NCBI GenBank assembly: GCA_910583755.1
Contig: CAJTZO010000004.1
Coordinates: 1-57,659 of the forward strand
DNA: 57,659 nt
Direction: 5' to 3'
Source: an uncultured Clostridia bacterium
GTDB taxonomy: Bacteria; Bacillota; Clostridia; Lachnospirales; Anaerotignaceae
In this document: positions 40,273 to 48,548 of the stretch, one piece after another
Layout: every line of letters begins with the position of its first letter
How positions within the stretch are numbered: the first letter of the stretch is position 1
Notes under the pieces: generated by a model
What the model was told of the DNA's origin: nothing
The model's input: the letters and a program-made list of their open reading frames with translations, nothing else
Databases searched by the model: none
Made by a program: the position numbers and the translations under genes

Positions 40273-43122
40273 ATGAACCGATTTCAAGAACGAATACAAG
40301 AATTTTCAAAAAACAGAATCTTTATTTTACTTTGTAGTATTTTTATTCTTTTTACTATACTTATTTTGCGTTTATTTTCTTTACAAATTATACATGGGGA
40401 AGAATATGACCAAAAGCTAACAACAAGTATTTTAAGAAAAGTAAGTTTGCCTGCTTCCCGTGGCGCAATTTATGACCGCTACGGACGTCCCTTAGCTGTG
40501 AATCATGTTGCCTATTCCATACAGATTGACGATAGTGCTAATTTAGACTTATCAAGCTACAAGTCTAAATTAGTTTTCGATTTTGCAGCATATATGAAAC
40601 AAAAAAACACACCACTGACAGATAATTTACCAATTTCAAAAGCAAAGCCCTATTCTTTTCAATTTGAAACTTTAAAAGAAGAACAAGATTGGAAAAAAAC
40701 ATTAGACATTCCTAAAAATATGCTGGAAGCTTCTGCGGAAGAAATATTAACTTATTATGAAAACGAGCTGAATTTACCTACTTCCTTTTCAGAAGAAGAA
40801 AAAAGAAGTATTATTTCCTTTTATATTTCTGTAAATGATAGAAACCTTATGGTATTATCTTTACTAAAAATATTAGAAGAAAATAACGAAACTTTAGTAG
40901 ATGATTTACCGATTACACAACAACAGCCTTACAGTTTTTTATTTGATGACAACAAAGGAAAAGAACTTTCTTGGAAAAATACAGTAAATATGACAAAAGA
41001 AGACTTACAGGCTTATGATGCAACACAAACCATTTACTATTTGCAAGATTATTTTGATATTCCAAAAGAGTTACCTATTGATATGGTAAGAAAATCAATT
41101 GGTATTCGTTATGCAATGTATTTACAGCGCTATTATCGTTATCAACCTGTTACTATTTCCTTAGATGTCTCCACTAAAACATTAGCAAATGTAGAAGAAG
41201 TCAATGACATTTTTCCTTGTATTATTGTTGGTACAAACTCTTTAAGGGATTATCCACTGGGAAAATATTTTGCACATATTGTTGGCTATACCAGAAAAAT
41301 GACTGACAAAAACTATGAAATGTACAAAGATGACGTGGATGAAGAAGGTAATAAAATTTATACTATGAATGATGTTGTAGGGCAATCAGGAATTGAATCG
41401 CTTTATGAAAGAGAACTAAATGGAAAAGATGGTGAAATGATAGTAGAAGTTGACAGCATCGGACGTCGTATGAATACAATAGAATCGAAAAACCCTGTTT
41501 CTGGTCAAGATGTGTTTTTAACATTAGATGCACGACTCCAAAAATCTGCCTATGACATCCTAGAAAATACATTAAAAGATGTTATCAAAACAAAGTTAAA
41601 TGGAGGCGGAACAAGACTACAAGAATTATTTAGTCGTATGCTTGCAGACAACAGTATTTCGATTGACAAAATTTGTAATTCTGTAGAAGGGGAACAGCAT
41701 GTTTTATATCAAAAAATAATAGAGCAAGACCCTTCTTTTGAACTGCGAGAATTGACAGAAGAAGAAAAAAAGGAGGGAAAAGCAAATCCAAGAGATTTTG
41801 CGTTGCAAGTGTTAACTTCTGCCATTGACAAAGGGGAAATTTCACCAAGACAGTTAATACTAGTATTAATTGAGCAAGGAAAATTTACAGCAGATGAGCA
41901 ATACTTAGCAAATATTCAAAATGGAGTCATCTCTCCTTTACAGGTTATTAATGATAAATTAGATTCTGGAGAATTGACACCTGGAGATACCAATTTAGAC
42001 CCTTGCACAGGTTCCGTTGTTATTTCTCGTGTAGATTCTGGAGAACTTCTGGCAAGTGTTACGTATCCTTCTTATGATACAAATGAGTTTTCTAATAACT
42101 TTAACAATAGTTACTATATTGATTTAATTCATAGAACAAGCACAACACCACTTGTCAATCGTCCTATGTCTGAAAGAAAAGCACCTGGTTCTACTTTTAA
42201 AATGATTCCAGCCTTAGCTGCATTAGAAACAGGTCTTATTACTCCAAATAGTAGTATAACTGATTTGGGCTATTTTACAAAAGCAGCAAAACCTTACCCA
42301 AAATGTTGGATTTATGGTAGTAGTGGCAGAACACATGGACCTGTTAATGTTGCTCATGCTTTGGAAGTATCTTGTAACTATTTCTTTTATGAGTTAGCAT
42401 ATCGCTTTGGAAATAGAGCAAATGATACTACAGAACAAGGAATTTCTATCTTAAATGAATATATGGCAGCATTTGGCTTAAATGATAAAACAGGAATAGA
42501 AATTGGGGAAAGTGCTCCCATGATGGCAACGCCTACCAACAAAGAACGTTCGATTCGTGCCATTAACCCAAATGCCACAGATTCTCAAGTACAATGGACA
42601 GATGCCGATTCCATTCGTACTTATATTGGACAGTCTGTTAATAACTATGCACCCATTCATATGACAAAATATATTGCAACCTTAGCAAATGGTGGTACAA
42701 GATATAAAATGCACATGGTATCAAAATTAGTAAATGCAGATGGTACCACCGCACAAAAAGTAGAAGAAACTGTAGAAAATATATTAGAAGTACAACAACA
42801 AAATTTAGATGTTGTTTATCAAGGGATGCTTCTTGTTACCTCAGGACAAAAAGGAACATTACGCAATATCTTCCGTAATTTCCCAATCCAAGTTGCAGCA
42901 AAATCTGGTACAGCAGAAGAAGATAAATCAAGAAGTTCTCATAGCTGGTTTGTTTGTTTTGCACCATATGATGACCCACAAATTGCCATTACTGTATTAT
43001 TACCATATGGTGAAATCACAGGCTCTCCATCGGCAGTTATTGCCAGAGAAATTATCAGGGATTATATGGGGCTAAATTATGAACCTGAAAACCATTATAT
43101 GGAAAATATATTAGCAGAATAA
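40273..43122 (+). CDS. mrdA: Penicillin-binding protein 2, elongation transpeptidase
   Basis: A 949-residue class B PBP with one membrane helix (about 18-36), the PASRGAIYDRYGRPLA dimerisation start, and a transpeptidase with STFK (Ser about 640), SCN (about 700) and KSGT (about 877). It is far longer than the usual ~650-700: the pedestal region holds two similar ~90-residue units (PLTDNLPI...PYSF...W and TLVDDLPI...PYSF...W, about 109-196 and 204-292), and about 130 extra charged residues precede the PCTGSVVI block. The start is the ATG after GGAGG; an upstream ATG at 40153 lies in the repeat. Partner of RodA. Confidence 0.95.
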   Translation: MNRFQERIQEFSKNRIFILLCSIFILFTILILRLFSLQIIHGEEYDQKLTTSILRKVSLPASRGAIYDRYGRPLAVNHVAYSIQIDDSANLDLSSYKSKLVFDFAAYMKQKNTPLTDNLPISKAKPYSFQFETLKEEQDWKKTLDIPKNMLEASAEEILTYYENELNLPTSFSEEEKRSIISFYISVNDRNLMVLSLLKILEENNETLVDDLPITQQQPYSFLFDDNKGKELSWKNTVNMTKEDLQAYDATQTIYYLQDYFDIPKELPIDMVRKSIGIRYAMYLQRYYRYQPVTISLDVSTKTLANVEEVNDIFPCIIVGTNSLRDYPLGKYFAHIVGYTRKMTDKNYEMYKDDVDEEGNKIYTMNDVVGQSGIESLYERELNGKDGEMIVEVDSIGRRMNTIESKNPVSGQDVFLTLDARLQKSAYDILENTLKDVIKTKLNGGGTRLQELFSRMLADNSISIDKICNSVEGEQHVLYQKIIEQDPSFELRELTEEEKKEGKANPRDFALQVLTSAIDKGEISPRQLILVLIEQGKFTADEQYLANIQNGVISPLQVINDKLDSGELTPGDTNLDPCTGSVVISRVDSGELLASVTYPSYDTNEFSNNFNNSYYIDLIHRTSTTPLVNRPMSERKAPGSTFKMIPALAALETGLITPNSSITDLGYFTKAAKPYPKCWIYGSSGRTHGPVNVAHALEVSCNYFFYELAYRFGNRANDTTEQGISILNEYMAAFGLNDKTGIEIGESAPMMATPTNKERSIRAINPNATDSQVQWTDADSIRTYIGQSVNNYAPIHMTKYIATLANGGTRYKMHMVSKLVNADGTTAQKVEETVENILEVQQQNLDVVYQGMLLVTSGQKGTLRNIFRNFPIQVAAKSGTAEEDKSRSSHSWFVCFAPYDDPQIAITVLLPYGEITGSPSAVIAREIIRDYMGLNYEPENHYMENILAE

Positions 43123-43141
43123 ATTGGGGGGAAAAAGAATT

Positions 43142-43786
43142 ATGAACCAAGAAAATTTTGTCATGTTTAAAGGTACAAAAGATGGTATCAATATCATATT
43201 GCAAGAAGATATTTCTTTTACAGAATTAAAAACACTTTTTGAAAAAAAAGTAATAGAATCTGCTAAATTTTTTGAGGGTGTTAAAACTTCTATTTCTTTT
43301 CAAGGCAGAACACTTTCTCAAGAAGAAGAAACTGCTTTTTTAGATATTCTTTCAGAACATACAACCATGACCATTACCTTTATCAGAGATGGAAGCAAAG
43401 ATGACCCTACACAAAAGATTCCAGAAGGGGTTACATTACCAGAAGATATGGAACAATATTACATTACAAAATATCATAAAGGCTCCATTCGCTCTGGACA
43501 ATGTTTAACATTTGATGGTAGTGTTGTTGTGATAGGAGATGTTAATCCTGGAGGCGAAGTAAAAGCCTCTGGAAATATCATCATATTAGGACAATTAAAA
43601 GGAATTGCACATGCGGGCTGCAATGGTATGACAAGCACTTTTATTTCTGCCTTATACATGGTGCCAGTGCAGTTACGTATTGCAGATATTATTACACGAT
43701 TTCCGGAAGAAAATAAAAAGGGGCCAAAGCCTCCGGAATTTGCCTATGTGGAGGATGACCAAATTTATGTTATGCCTCTTGCTTGA
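43142..43786 (+). CDS. minC: Septum site-determining protein MinC
   Basis: A ~214-residue MinC. The N-terminal FtsZ-inhibiting domain is followed by a linker and the C-terminal beta-helix: GSIRSGQCLTFDGSVVVIGDVNPGGEVKASGNIIILGQLKGIAHAG with RIAD is diagnostic. I start at the ATG after GGGGGG rather than at 43124. It lies 20 bp behind pbp2, so it is expressed with it, but unusually is separated from minD by 510 bp. MinC with MinD blocks FtsZ rings near the poles and, in spore formers, affects the asymmetric septum. Confidence 0.95.
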   Translation: MNQENFVMFKGTKDGINIILQEDISFTELKTLFEKKVIESAKFFEGVKTSISFQGRTLSQEEETAFLDILSEHTTMTITFIRDGSKDDPTQKIPEGVTLPEDMEQYYITKYHKGSIRSGQCLTFDGSVVVIGDVNPGGEVKASGNIIILGQLKGIAHAGCNGMTSTFISALYMVPVQLRIADIITRFPEENKKGPKPPEFAYVEDDQIYVMPLA

Positions 43787-43793
43787 AGAGCAC

Positions 43794-43916
43794 AGTCTCA
43801 CAAACAAAACCAAAAACGCCATCATATACTATTACAAAAAGCGTTAGCATTTCATTATTTTTCTAGTTTACAACATATTAAAAATCCTTGGAAAAAAAAT
43901 GACTGATTGTGAGACT
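43794..43916. repeat. Inverted repeat bounding a 123-bp segment after minC
   Basis: AGTCTCACAA (43794-43803) and TTGTGAGACT (43907-43916) are perfect 10-bp inverted repeats. Between them AACGC/GCGTT (43815-43845) forms a smaller hairpin. No T-run follows, so it is not a standard terminator. It could be a small mobile repeat or a folded mRNA segment. The rest of the 510-bp minC-minD gap (43787-44296) holds a CTTTCTT/AAGAAAG hairpin near 43940, a TGTCGC-TTTTT-GCGACA hairpin at 44117-44133, and no gene. Confidence 0.55.
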
Positions 43917-44220
43917 TGGGGACCTCTCCACCGCTTCCTCCTTTCTTAAAAGAAAAGAAAGGAAAAAATCTTAACTTTATTTAACAGAACTAGAACAAAA
44001 ATTTTAGAAAAACAACTGCAGAAAACAATTAAAAAAATTTTTATTGTTTTTTAGTAACTGAAAAAATTAGAATTTTTCCATAAAAGTTTAAGAATAATAT
44101 CATATCTTAAACATCTTGTCGCTTTTTGCGACAGTAAATCATAATTTGCTAAAAAAAAAGAGTGCAAAATGGTAATACTTTTGTTAATATATAAATATAC
44201 AAATTATTCTATAGAAAAAG

Positions 44221-44249
44221 AGTCGAAAAAATTTTTCAATATTGTCGAA
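44221..44249 (+). promoter_or_regulatory. Two 0A-box-like sites before minD
   Basis: TGTCGAA, identical to the core Spo0A box, lies at 44243-44249, and a one-mismatch copy AGTCGAA lies at 44221-44227, exactly 22 bp (two turns) upstream in the same direction. They stand about 50 bp before the minD start. Control of minD by the sporulation master regulator is possible; seven-base matches are weak evidence alone. Confidence 0.45.
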
Positions 44250-44296
44250 AAATAAACCGCAACAGCGGAAAAAGTTCAGAACTAGGGGGACTATAC

Positions 44297-45094
44297 ATGA
44301 GTGAAGTTATCGTTATAACAAGTGGAAAAGGTGGTGTTGGCAAAACAACCACCAGTGCAAATATTGGTTGTGGTCTTGCACTAGTAGGAAAAAAAGTTGC
44401 ACTTGTAGATGCAGATATTGGTCTAAGAAATTTAGATGTTGTCATGGGCTTAGAAAATCGTATTGTTTATGATTTAGTGGATGTTGTAGAAGGAAATTGT
44501 AGGCTAAAACAAGCCTTAATTAAAGATAAACGATACAATGGTTTATTTTTATTACCTGCTGCACAAACAAGAGACAAAGACGCTGTTTCTCCTGAGCAAA
44601 TGCAAAAACTTTGTGAAAGCTTAAAAGAAGAAGAATTTGACTATATTATCATAGACTGCCCTGCTGGTATTGAACAAGGTTTTAAAAATGCCATTGCTGG
44701 TGCAGATAGAGCCATTGTCATTACAACACCAGAAGTATCTGCGGTAAGAGATGCTGACAGAATTATTGGTCTTCTGGAAGCAAGTGGTTTAAATGACCCT
44801 ACTCTTATTTTAAATAGACTTCGCGTTGATATGGTAAAACGTGGTGATATGATGAGTATTGATGATGTTACAGAAATACTTGCCATTGAAATACTAGGTG
44901 TTGTACCAGATGATGAAAGCATTGTTGTTGCAACAAATAAAGGAGAACCTGCTGTAACAGATGTAGAATCTTTTGCTGGACAAGCTTATCGTAATATTGT
45001 CAAAAGGATTCAAGGGGAAGATGTTCCCATTATGCGTTTTGAAAGAGATGCAGGTCTTTTCAATAAAATTTTTAAAAAATTTCGCCGTAGTTAG
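44297..45094 (+). CDS. minD: Septum site-determining ATPase MinD
   Basis: A 265-residue deviant-Walker ATPase: VITSGKGGVGKTTTSANIG (about 6-24), DADIGLRNLDVVMGLE, DYIIIDCPAGIE and the amphipathic membrane-targeting tail GLFNKIFKKFRRS are present. ATP-bound dimers bind the membrane and recruit MinC; MinE releases them. RBS TAGGGGG. It is followed 19 bp later by minE. The long gap to minC with candidate Spo0A sites suggests its own promoter. Confidence 0.98.
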   Translation: MSEVIVITSGKGGVGKTTTSANIGCGLALVGKKVALVDADIGLRNLDVVMGLENRIVYDLVDVVEGNCRLKQALIKDKRYNGLFLLPAAQTRDKDAVSPEQMQKLCESLKEEEFDYIIIDCPAGIEQGFKNAIAGADRAIVITTPEVSAVRDADRIIGLLEASGLNDPTLILNRLRVDMVKRGDMMSIDDVTEILAIEILGVVPDDESIVVATNKGEPAVTDVESFAGQAYRNIVKRIQGEDVPIMRFERDAGLFNKIFKKFRRS

Positions 45095-45113
45095 ATAAAA
45101 GGATGTGTTTTTA

Positions 45114-45401
45114 ATGGATTTTCTTAATTTTTTTAAAAAGAAAGATGGTAATGCATCAAAAAATGTAGCAAAGGATAGATTAAAATTGGTATTAGTTCAT
45201 GACCGTGTAAATTGTTCTTCTCAAATATTGGAAATGCTAAAAACAGATATTATCAAAGTGATATCTAACTATATGGAAATTGACGAGGAAGAATTAGATA
45301 TTCAAATCACACAAGCACAATCAGATGATAATACAGGTACTGTTCCTGTACTTTATGCAAATATTCCCATTAAAAGCATGCGTAAGGTAAATCAAGATTA
45401 A
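45114..45401 (+). CDS. minE: Cell division topological specificity factor MinE
   Basis: A 95-residue MinE. The N-terminal membrane/MinD-binding part DFLNFFKKKDGNASKNVAKDRLKLVLVHDR and the topological domain with MKTDIIKVISNYMEIDEEEL are typical. I start at the ATG nine bases after AAAGGA rather than at the GTG at 45105. Presence of MinE together with spore genes indicates pole-to-pole Min oscillation, as in clostridia, in place of the DivIVA-MinJ system of Bacillus. Confidence 0.95.
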   Translation: MDFLNFFKKKDGNASKNVAKDRLKLVLVHDRVNCSSQILEMLKTDIIKVISNYMEIDEEELDIQITQAQSDDNTGTVPVLYANIPIKSMRKVNQD

Positions 45402-45418
45402 TTTTTTACATACTGTTG

Positions 45419-45450
45419 CAGACCGAAGCTTTTTTCGGTCTGTACTTCTT
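45419..45450 (+). terminator. Terminator after minE
   Basis: CAGACCGAA pairs with TTCGGTCTG (45419-45442) around a GCTTTT loop. The following T-run is weak (TACTTCTTT), so some read-through into rodA is likely. Confidence 0.7.
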
Positions 45451-45495
45451 TCCATCTCCATCACTAAACCTTATTTTTTATAGGAGGTTTTAACA

Positions 45496-46641
45496 ATGAA
45501 TATCAAAAAACAACTTTCTAATTTAGATTACTGGCTGATTGCTGCCATTTGCATTTTATCTATTTTTGGTATTATCTGTATTGGTAGTGCAACACATATT
45601 AACTTAGGTGCAGACCCAGACAACTTTTACAAACAAATGATATGGTTTGCAATTGGTCTTATGTTAATGATTGCAGCTTCGCTTGTAGACTATGAATTTT
45701 TATCAAAATTTTATGTTCTCTTTTATATTTTAAATATTCTATTATTAATTGCAGTATTATTTTTAGGAAAAAATACAAATGGTGCTACTCGTTGGATTGC
45801 AATTGGACCAGTAAACTTACAACCTTCTGAATTTGCAAAGCTGATTATGATATTTTTTTTAGCCAAATTTTTAACAAAAAAGCAAGAACAAATTAATCAA
45901 ATTCCCACACTGATATTCATTTGCATTACTGTTGCAATTCCTGTTATTTTGATACAGGAACAACCTTCTCTCTCTGCTAGTCTTGTATTACTTGCAATTT
46001 TATGCATTACTTTGTTTGTTGCAGGGCTTGATTTTAAAATTATAAGAATTGTATTATATATTGTTCTACCCATTATTGCTTTTGTATTTTTTGATGTAAG
46101 CCGTGAAAGTCCTTTGATAATGGATAAAATACTAAAACCACACCAATTTACCAGAATCTTGACATTTGTTGACCCTAGCCGAGACATGGATTCTTATTAT
46201 CAAACAGAAAAGGCTATCAATGCTATTGGCTCTGGACAACTTCATGGAAAAGGATTGTATCAAGGTACCTTAAATCAATTAAGCTATCTTCCAGAACCAC
46301 ACAATGACTTTATTTTTTCCGTTATTGGGGAAGAATTTGGATTTATTGGTTGTGTTATTGTCCTATTATTGTTGCTTTTTATCATATTTCGTTGTATATT
46401 AATAGCAGTATCTATTCGTGATTCGTTTAGTCAACTGATTGTTGCAGGCGTTGCAGGCATGATTGCTTTTCAAACTTTTATTAATGTTGGTGTTGCAACA
46501 GGCATTATGCCAAATACAGGAATGTCTTTACCATTTGTTAGTTATGGGGGTAGTTCCATGTGGACAAACATGACTGCAATTGGTTTAGTGTTAAATATCG
46601 GTATGAAACGCTCGAAATCGCTTTTTGAGGGACAAATATAG
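45496..46641 (+). CDS. rodA: RodA/FtsW-type peptidoglycan glycosyltransferase
   Basis: A 381-residue SEDS protein with about ten helices. GATRWIAIGPVNLQPSEFAKL, LIQEQPSLSASLVL, the loop SGQLHGKGLYQGTLNQLSYLPEPHNDFIFSVIGEEFGF and the end MPNTGMSLPFVSYGGSSMW are diagnostic. Position after mreBCD-pbp2-min favours RodA over SpoVE or FtsW. RBS TAGGAGG. It forms the elongation synthase with PBP2. Confidence 0.94.
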   Translation: MNIKKQLSNLDYWLIAAICILSIFGIICIGSATHINLGADPDNFYKQMIWFAIGLMLMIAASLVDYEFLSKFYVLFYILNILLLIAVLFLGKNTNGATRWIAIGPVNLQPSEFAKLIMIFFLAKFLTKKQEQINQIPTLIFICITVAIPVILIQEQPSLSASLVLLAILCITLFVAGLDFKIIRIVLYIVLPIIAFVFFDVSRESPLIMDKILKPHQFTRILTFVDPSRDMDSYYQTEKAINAIGSGQLHGKGLYQGTLNQLSYLPEPHNDFIFSVIGEEFGFIGCVIVLLLLLFIIFRCILIAVSIRDSFSQLIVAGVAGMIAFQTFINVGVATGIMPNTGMSLPFVSYGGSSMWTNMTAIGLVLNIGMKRSKSLFEGQI

Positions 46642-46696
46642 AGAAACAAGTAGAAAATCCTACTTTATTTAAAAAGTGTGGAAACTCTTAAATTTC

Positions 46697-46719
46697 AGCT
46701 TGTTTATAAGCTCTTTTTT
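46697..46719 (+). terminator. Weak terminator after rodA
   Basis: AGCTT (46697-46701) and AAGCT (46708-46712) with a GT/AT extension, followed by six T (46714-46719). Short stem, moderate confidence. Confidence 0.5.
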
Positions 46720-46998
46720 AAACTTTCGTTCACCTATCATTTTCAGAAAACGAGCAACATTTTTTTAAAAATATAAAGTAAAGTTTAAAAGGAAGTCTCA
46801 AATTTTTTTGGCAAGCCAAAGTTTTTAGAAATGATTTTAAATTGACTTCCAAATATTTCTATTGATTGAAACGTGCAAAAGGGTGATAAATAGCTTGTCC
46901 GTTTTTAACGGTTCTTTATAAAGAGTATTTACACAAAAGAAAAAATGATAAAACGCAGCTTGCAGCGTTACATATCAAAAAATATGAGAAAAAAAGAA
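46720..46998. other. Gene-free stretch with inverted repeats before mgsA
   Basis: No gene is supported. GGAAGTC (46791-46797) and GACTTCC (46844-46850) bound a 60-bp segment that contains a TTGGC-AA-GCCAA hairpin (46808-46819), giving a two-level fold. AACGC/GCGTT near 46953-46968 forms another hairpin. The role of these structures is unknown. Confidence 0.4.
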
Positions 46999-47063
46999 AG
47001 GAGAAATTACTGAAAATTTGCAACGCTATAAAAAATTTTTTTTATAAGTTTTCAGTAACGTAT
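46999..47063 (+). promoter_or_regulatory. Hairpin separating the Shine-Dalgarno from the mgsA start
   Basis: AGGAG (46999-47003) is followed three bases later by TTACTGAAAA (47007-47016), whose perfect complement TTTTCAGTAA is at 47049-47058; inside, TATAAAAAA pairs with TTTTTTATA. The start ATG follows five bases later at 47064. With the hairpin folded the effective spacing from GGAG to ATG is about eight bases; without it, sixty. No other ribosome binding site is near. Confidence 0.6.
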
Positions 47064-47465
47064 ATGATTATGAATATTGCTTTAATTGCACATGACAACA
47101 AAAAAAAATTGATGGAAAATCTTTGTATTGCGTACCGTCATATTCTTTGTAAACATGATTTATATGCCACAGGTACAACAGGTCGTCTTGTAGAAGAAAC
47201 AGCAAACCTTGTTGTCCACAAATATTTAGCAGGACCTTTGGGCGGCGAGCAACAGCTTGGTGCACAAGTTGCCAGCAATGATATTGATATTGTGATTTTT
47301 TTAAGAGACCCTGTAACACAAAAAAATTATGAACCTGATATTAACTCTATATTGCGTCTTTGCGATATGCATAACATTCCTCTTGCCAGCAATTTAGCGA
47401 CAGCGGAAATATTGCTTCTTGCTTTGGATAGAGGAGATTTAGATTGGAGAAATGTGGTGAAATAA
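47064..47465 (+). CDS. mgsA: Methylglyoxal synthase
   Basis: A 133-residue MgsA: IALIAHDNKKKLM, ATGTTGRLVEE (phosphate loop), GPLGGEQQLGAQVASNDIDIVIFLRDP with the catalytic Asp residues, and the late NIPLASNLATAEILL. It converts dihydroxyacetone phosphate to methylglyoxal and phosphate, a bypass when phosphate is low or glycolysis overflows; DHAP is also the product of the threonate-type pathway encoded at 30968-33267. MgsA beside rodA is a conserved Firmicute pairing. Start at 47064 fits the hairpin-spaced ribosome binding site; homologues start at the second ATG (47070). Confidence 0.96.
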   Translation: MIMNIALIAHDNKKKLMENLCIAYRHILCKHDLYATGTTGRLVEETANLVVHKYLAGPLGGEQQLGAQVASNDIDIVIFLRDPVTQKNYEPDINSILRLCDMHNIPLASNLATAEILLLALDRGDLDWRNVVK

Positions 47466-47466
47466 T

Positions 47467-47799
47467 ATGTCTTTAACGATAAAAATATTGCTTATCTATA
47501 CACTCATTATTAATGTGATATTATTTTTCACAATGGGTTTTGACAAACATTGTGCTACAAAAGAAAAATGGCGCGTTCCTGAAGCAACTCTTTTTATATT
47601 AGCACTTTTGGGCGGCAGTATAGGCGGTTTTATATCTATGAAGTTGTTTCATCATAAAACAAGAAAGTGGTATTTTTATGTTATCTTTATATTAGCCTTG
47701 TTTTTTCAAGTTCTTTTATGGATATTCATTTTTTCCCATTCAAAAACGTTTCTTCTGCTTCCAGAAATGACTAACAGTTATATCATGACATGGATATAA
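47467..47799 (+). CDS. DUF1294 small membrane protein
   Basis: A 110-residue membrane protein with three or four helices. The DUF1294 pattern is visible: MGFDKHCATKEKWRVPEATLFILALLGGSIGGFISMKLFHHKTRKWYF in shortened form is DK-A-WR-PE, LGG-GG, HKT-K-F. One base separates it from the mgsA stop, so the two are cotranscribed. Function is unknown in the family. The C-terminal third is longer than usual. Confidence 0.88.
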   Translation: MSLTIKILLIYTLIINVILFFTMGFDKHCATKEKWRVPEATLFILALLGGSIGGFISMKLFHHKTRKWYFYVIFILALFFQVLLWIFIFSHSKTFLLLPEMTNSYIMTWI

Positions 47800-47802
47800 T
47801 AG

Positions 47803-47834
47803 CAAAAGCCATTGCAAAAAAACAATGGCTTTTG
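47803..47834. terminator. Bidirectional terminator between the DUF1294 gene and sleB
   Basis: CAAAAGCCATTG and CAATGGCTTTTG form a perfect 12-bp stem around a CAAAAAAA loop between convergent genes. Confidence 0.85.
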
Positions 47835-47839
47835 TACTC

Positions 47840-48547
47840 TTATTTTACACCAAATACATGCCGTCCAATGGAGGTTGTAATTGGGACAGACCATATCCAG
47901 CGACTTGTTGCAGTGGCAGGATTCCAATAATATAATGCACCATTGGTAGGGTCCCAGCCATTTAAAGCATCTTGCGCTGCACGGAATGCAGTATCATTCG
48001 GTGTTAATGTAATTTGTCCATCTCTTACTGCATCAAAAGCACCTCTTTGATATACCACCTCTGCAATAGAGTTTGGAAAATCTTCACTTGAAACTCTATT
48101 TAAAATGACTGCACCTACTGCTACCTGTCCTTCATAGGGTTCTCCTCTTGCTTCTCCATGAATTGCTGATGCTAATAAATACAAATCCTCATCAATATCA
48201 CTTTGTTCTGTCTGTCCAATCCCGCTGCTACCTGTTCCGGAAGAAATTCCTAATGCCCTCAAGGTGGCTGCTCCAGCAATACCATCTGTTGTTAAATTAT
48301 TATCTTTTTGGAAAGATACAATCGCATTATATGTGCCTGTACCATAGATACCATCCACACTTCCCCTATAATATCCTCTATTTTTTAATGCTTGCTGTAC
48401 ATCCCGTACAAGCTGCCCTCTTGTTCCCCAAGAAACATAGGAAAGTGTTGAAACTACTTCATTTTTATTTTTTTCATAATGAAATGCTATGCCCGCTATC
48501 ACAAACATACAACACAGCAAAAATACAATTTTTATTTTTTTCATCAT
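47840..48547 (-). CDS. sleB: Spore cortex-lytic enzyme SleB-type
   Basis: A 235-residue exported protein: N-terminal signal or anchor helix, a peptidoglycan-binding domain (about 40-98, GTRGQLVRDVQQALKNRGYY, VDGIYGTGTYNAIVSFQ), a Ser/Gly linker and a Hydrolase_2 domain with catalytic LLASAIHGEARGEPYEGQVAVGAVILNRV. SleB is a lytic transglycosylase specific for muramic-delta-lactam cortex during germination. No ypeB gene, the usual partner, follows. It starts just after spoIIR (RBS GGAGTG is inside the spoIIR end), so both may be expressed in the forespore. Confidence 0.92.
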   Translation of the reverse strand: MMKKIKIVFLLCCMFVIAGIAFHYEKNKNEVVSTLSYVSWGTRGQLVRDVQQALKNRGYYRGSVDGIYGTGTYNAIVSFQKDNNLTTDGIAGAATLRALGISSGTGSSGIGQTEQSDIDEDLYLLASAIHGEARGEPYEGQVAVGAVILNRVSSEDFPNSIAEVVYQRGAFDAVRDGQITLTPNDTAFRAAQDALNGWDPTNGALYYWNPATATSRWIWSVPITTSIGRHVFGVK

Positions 48548-48548
48548 A

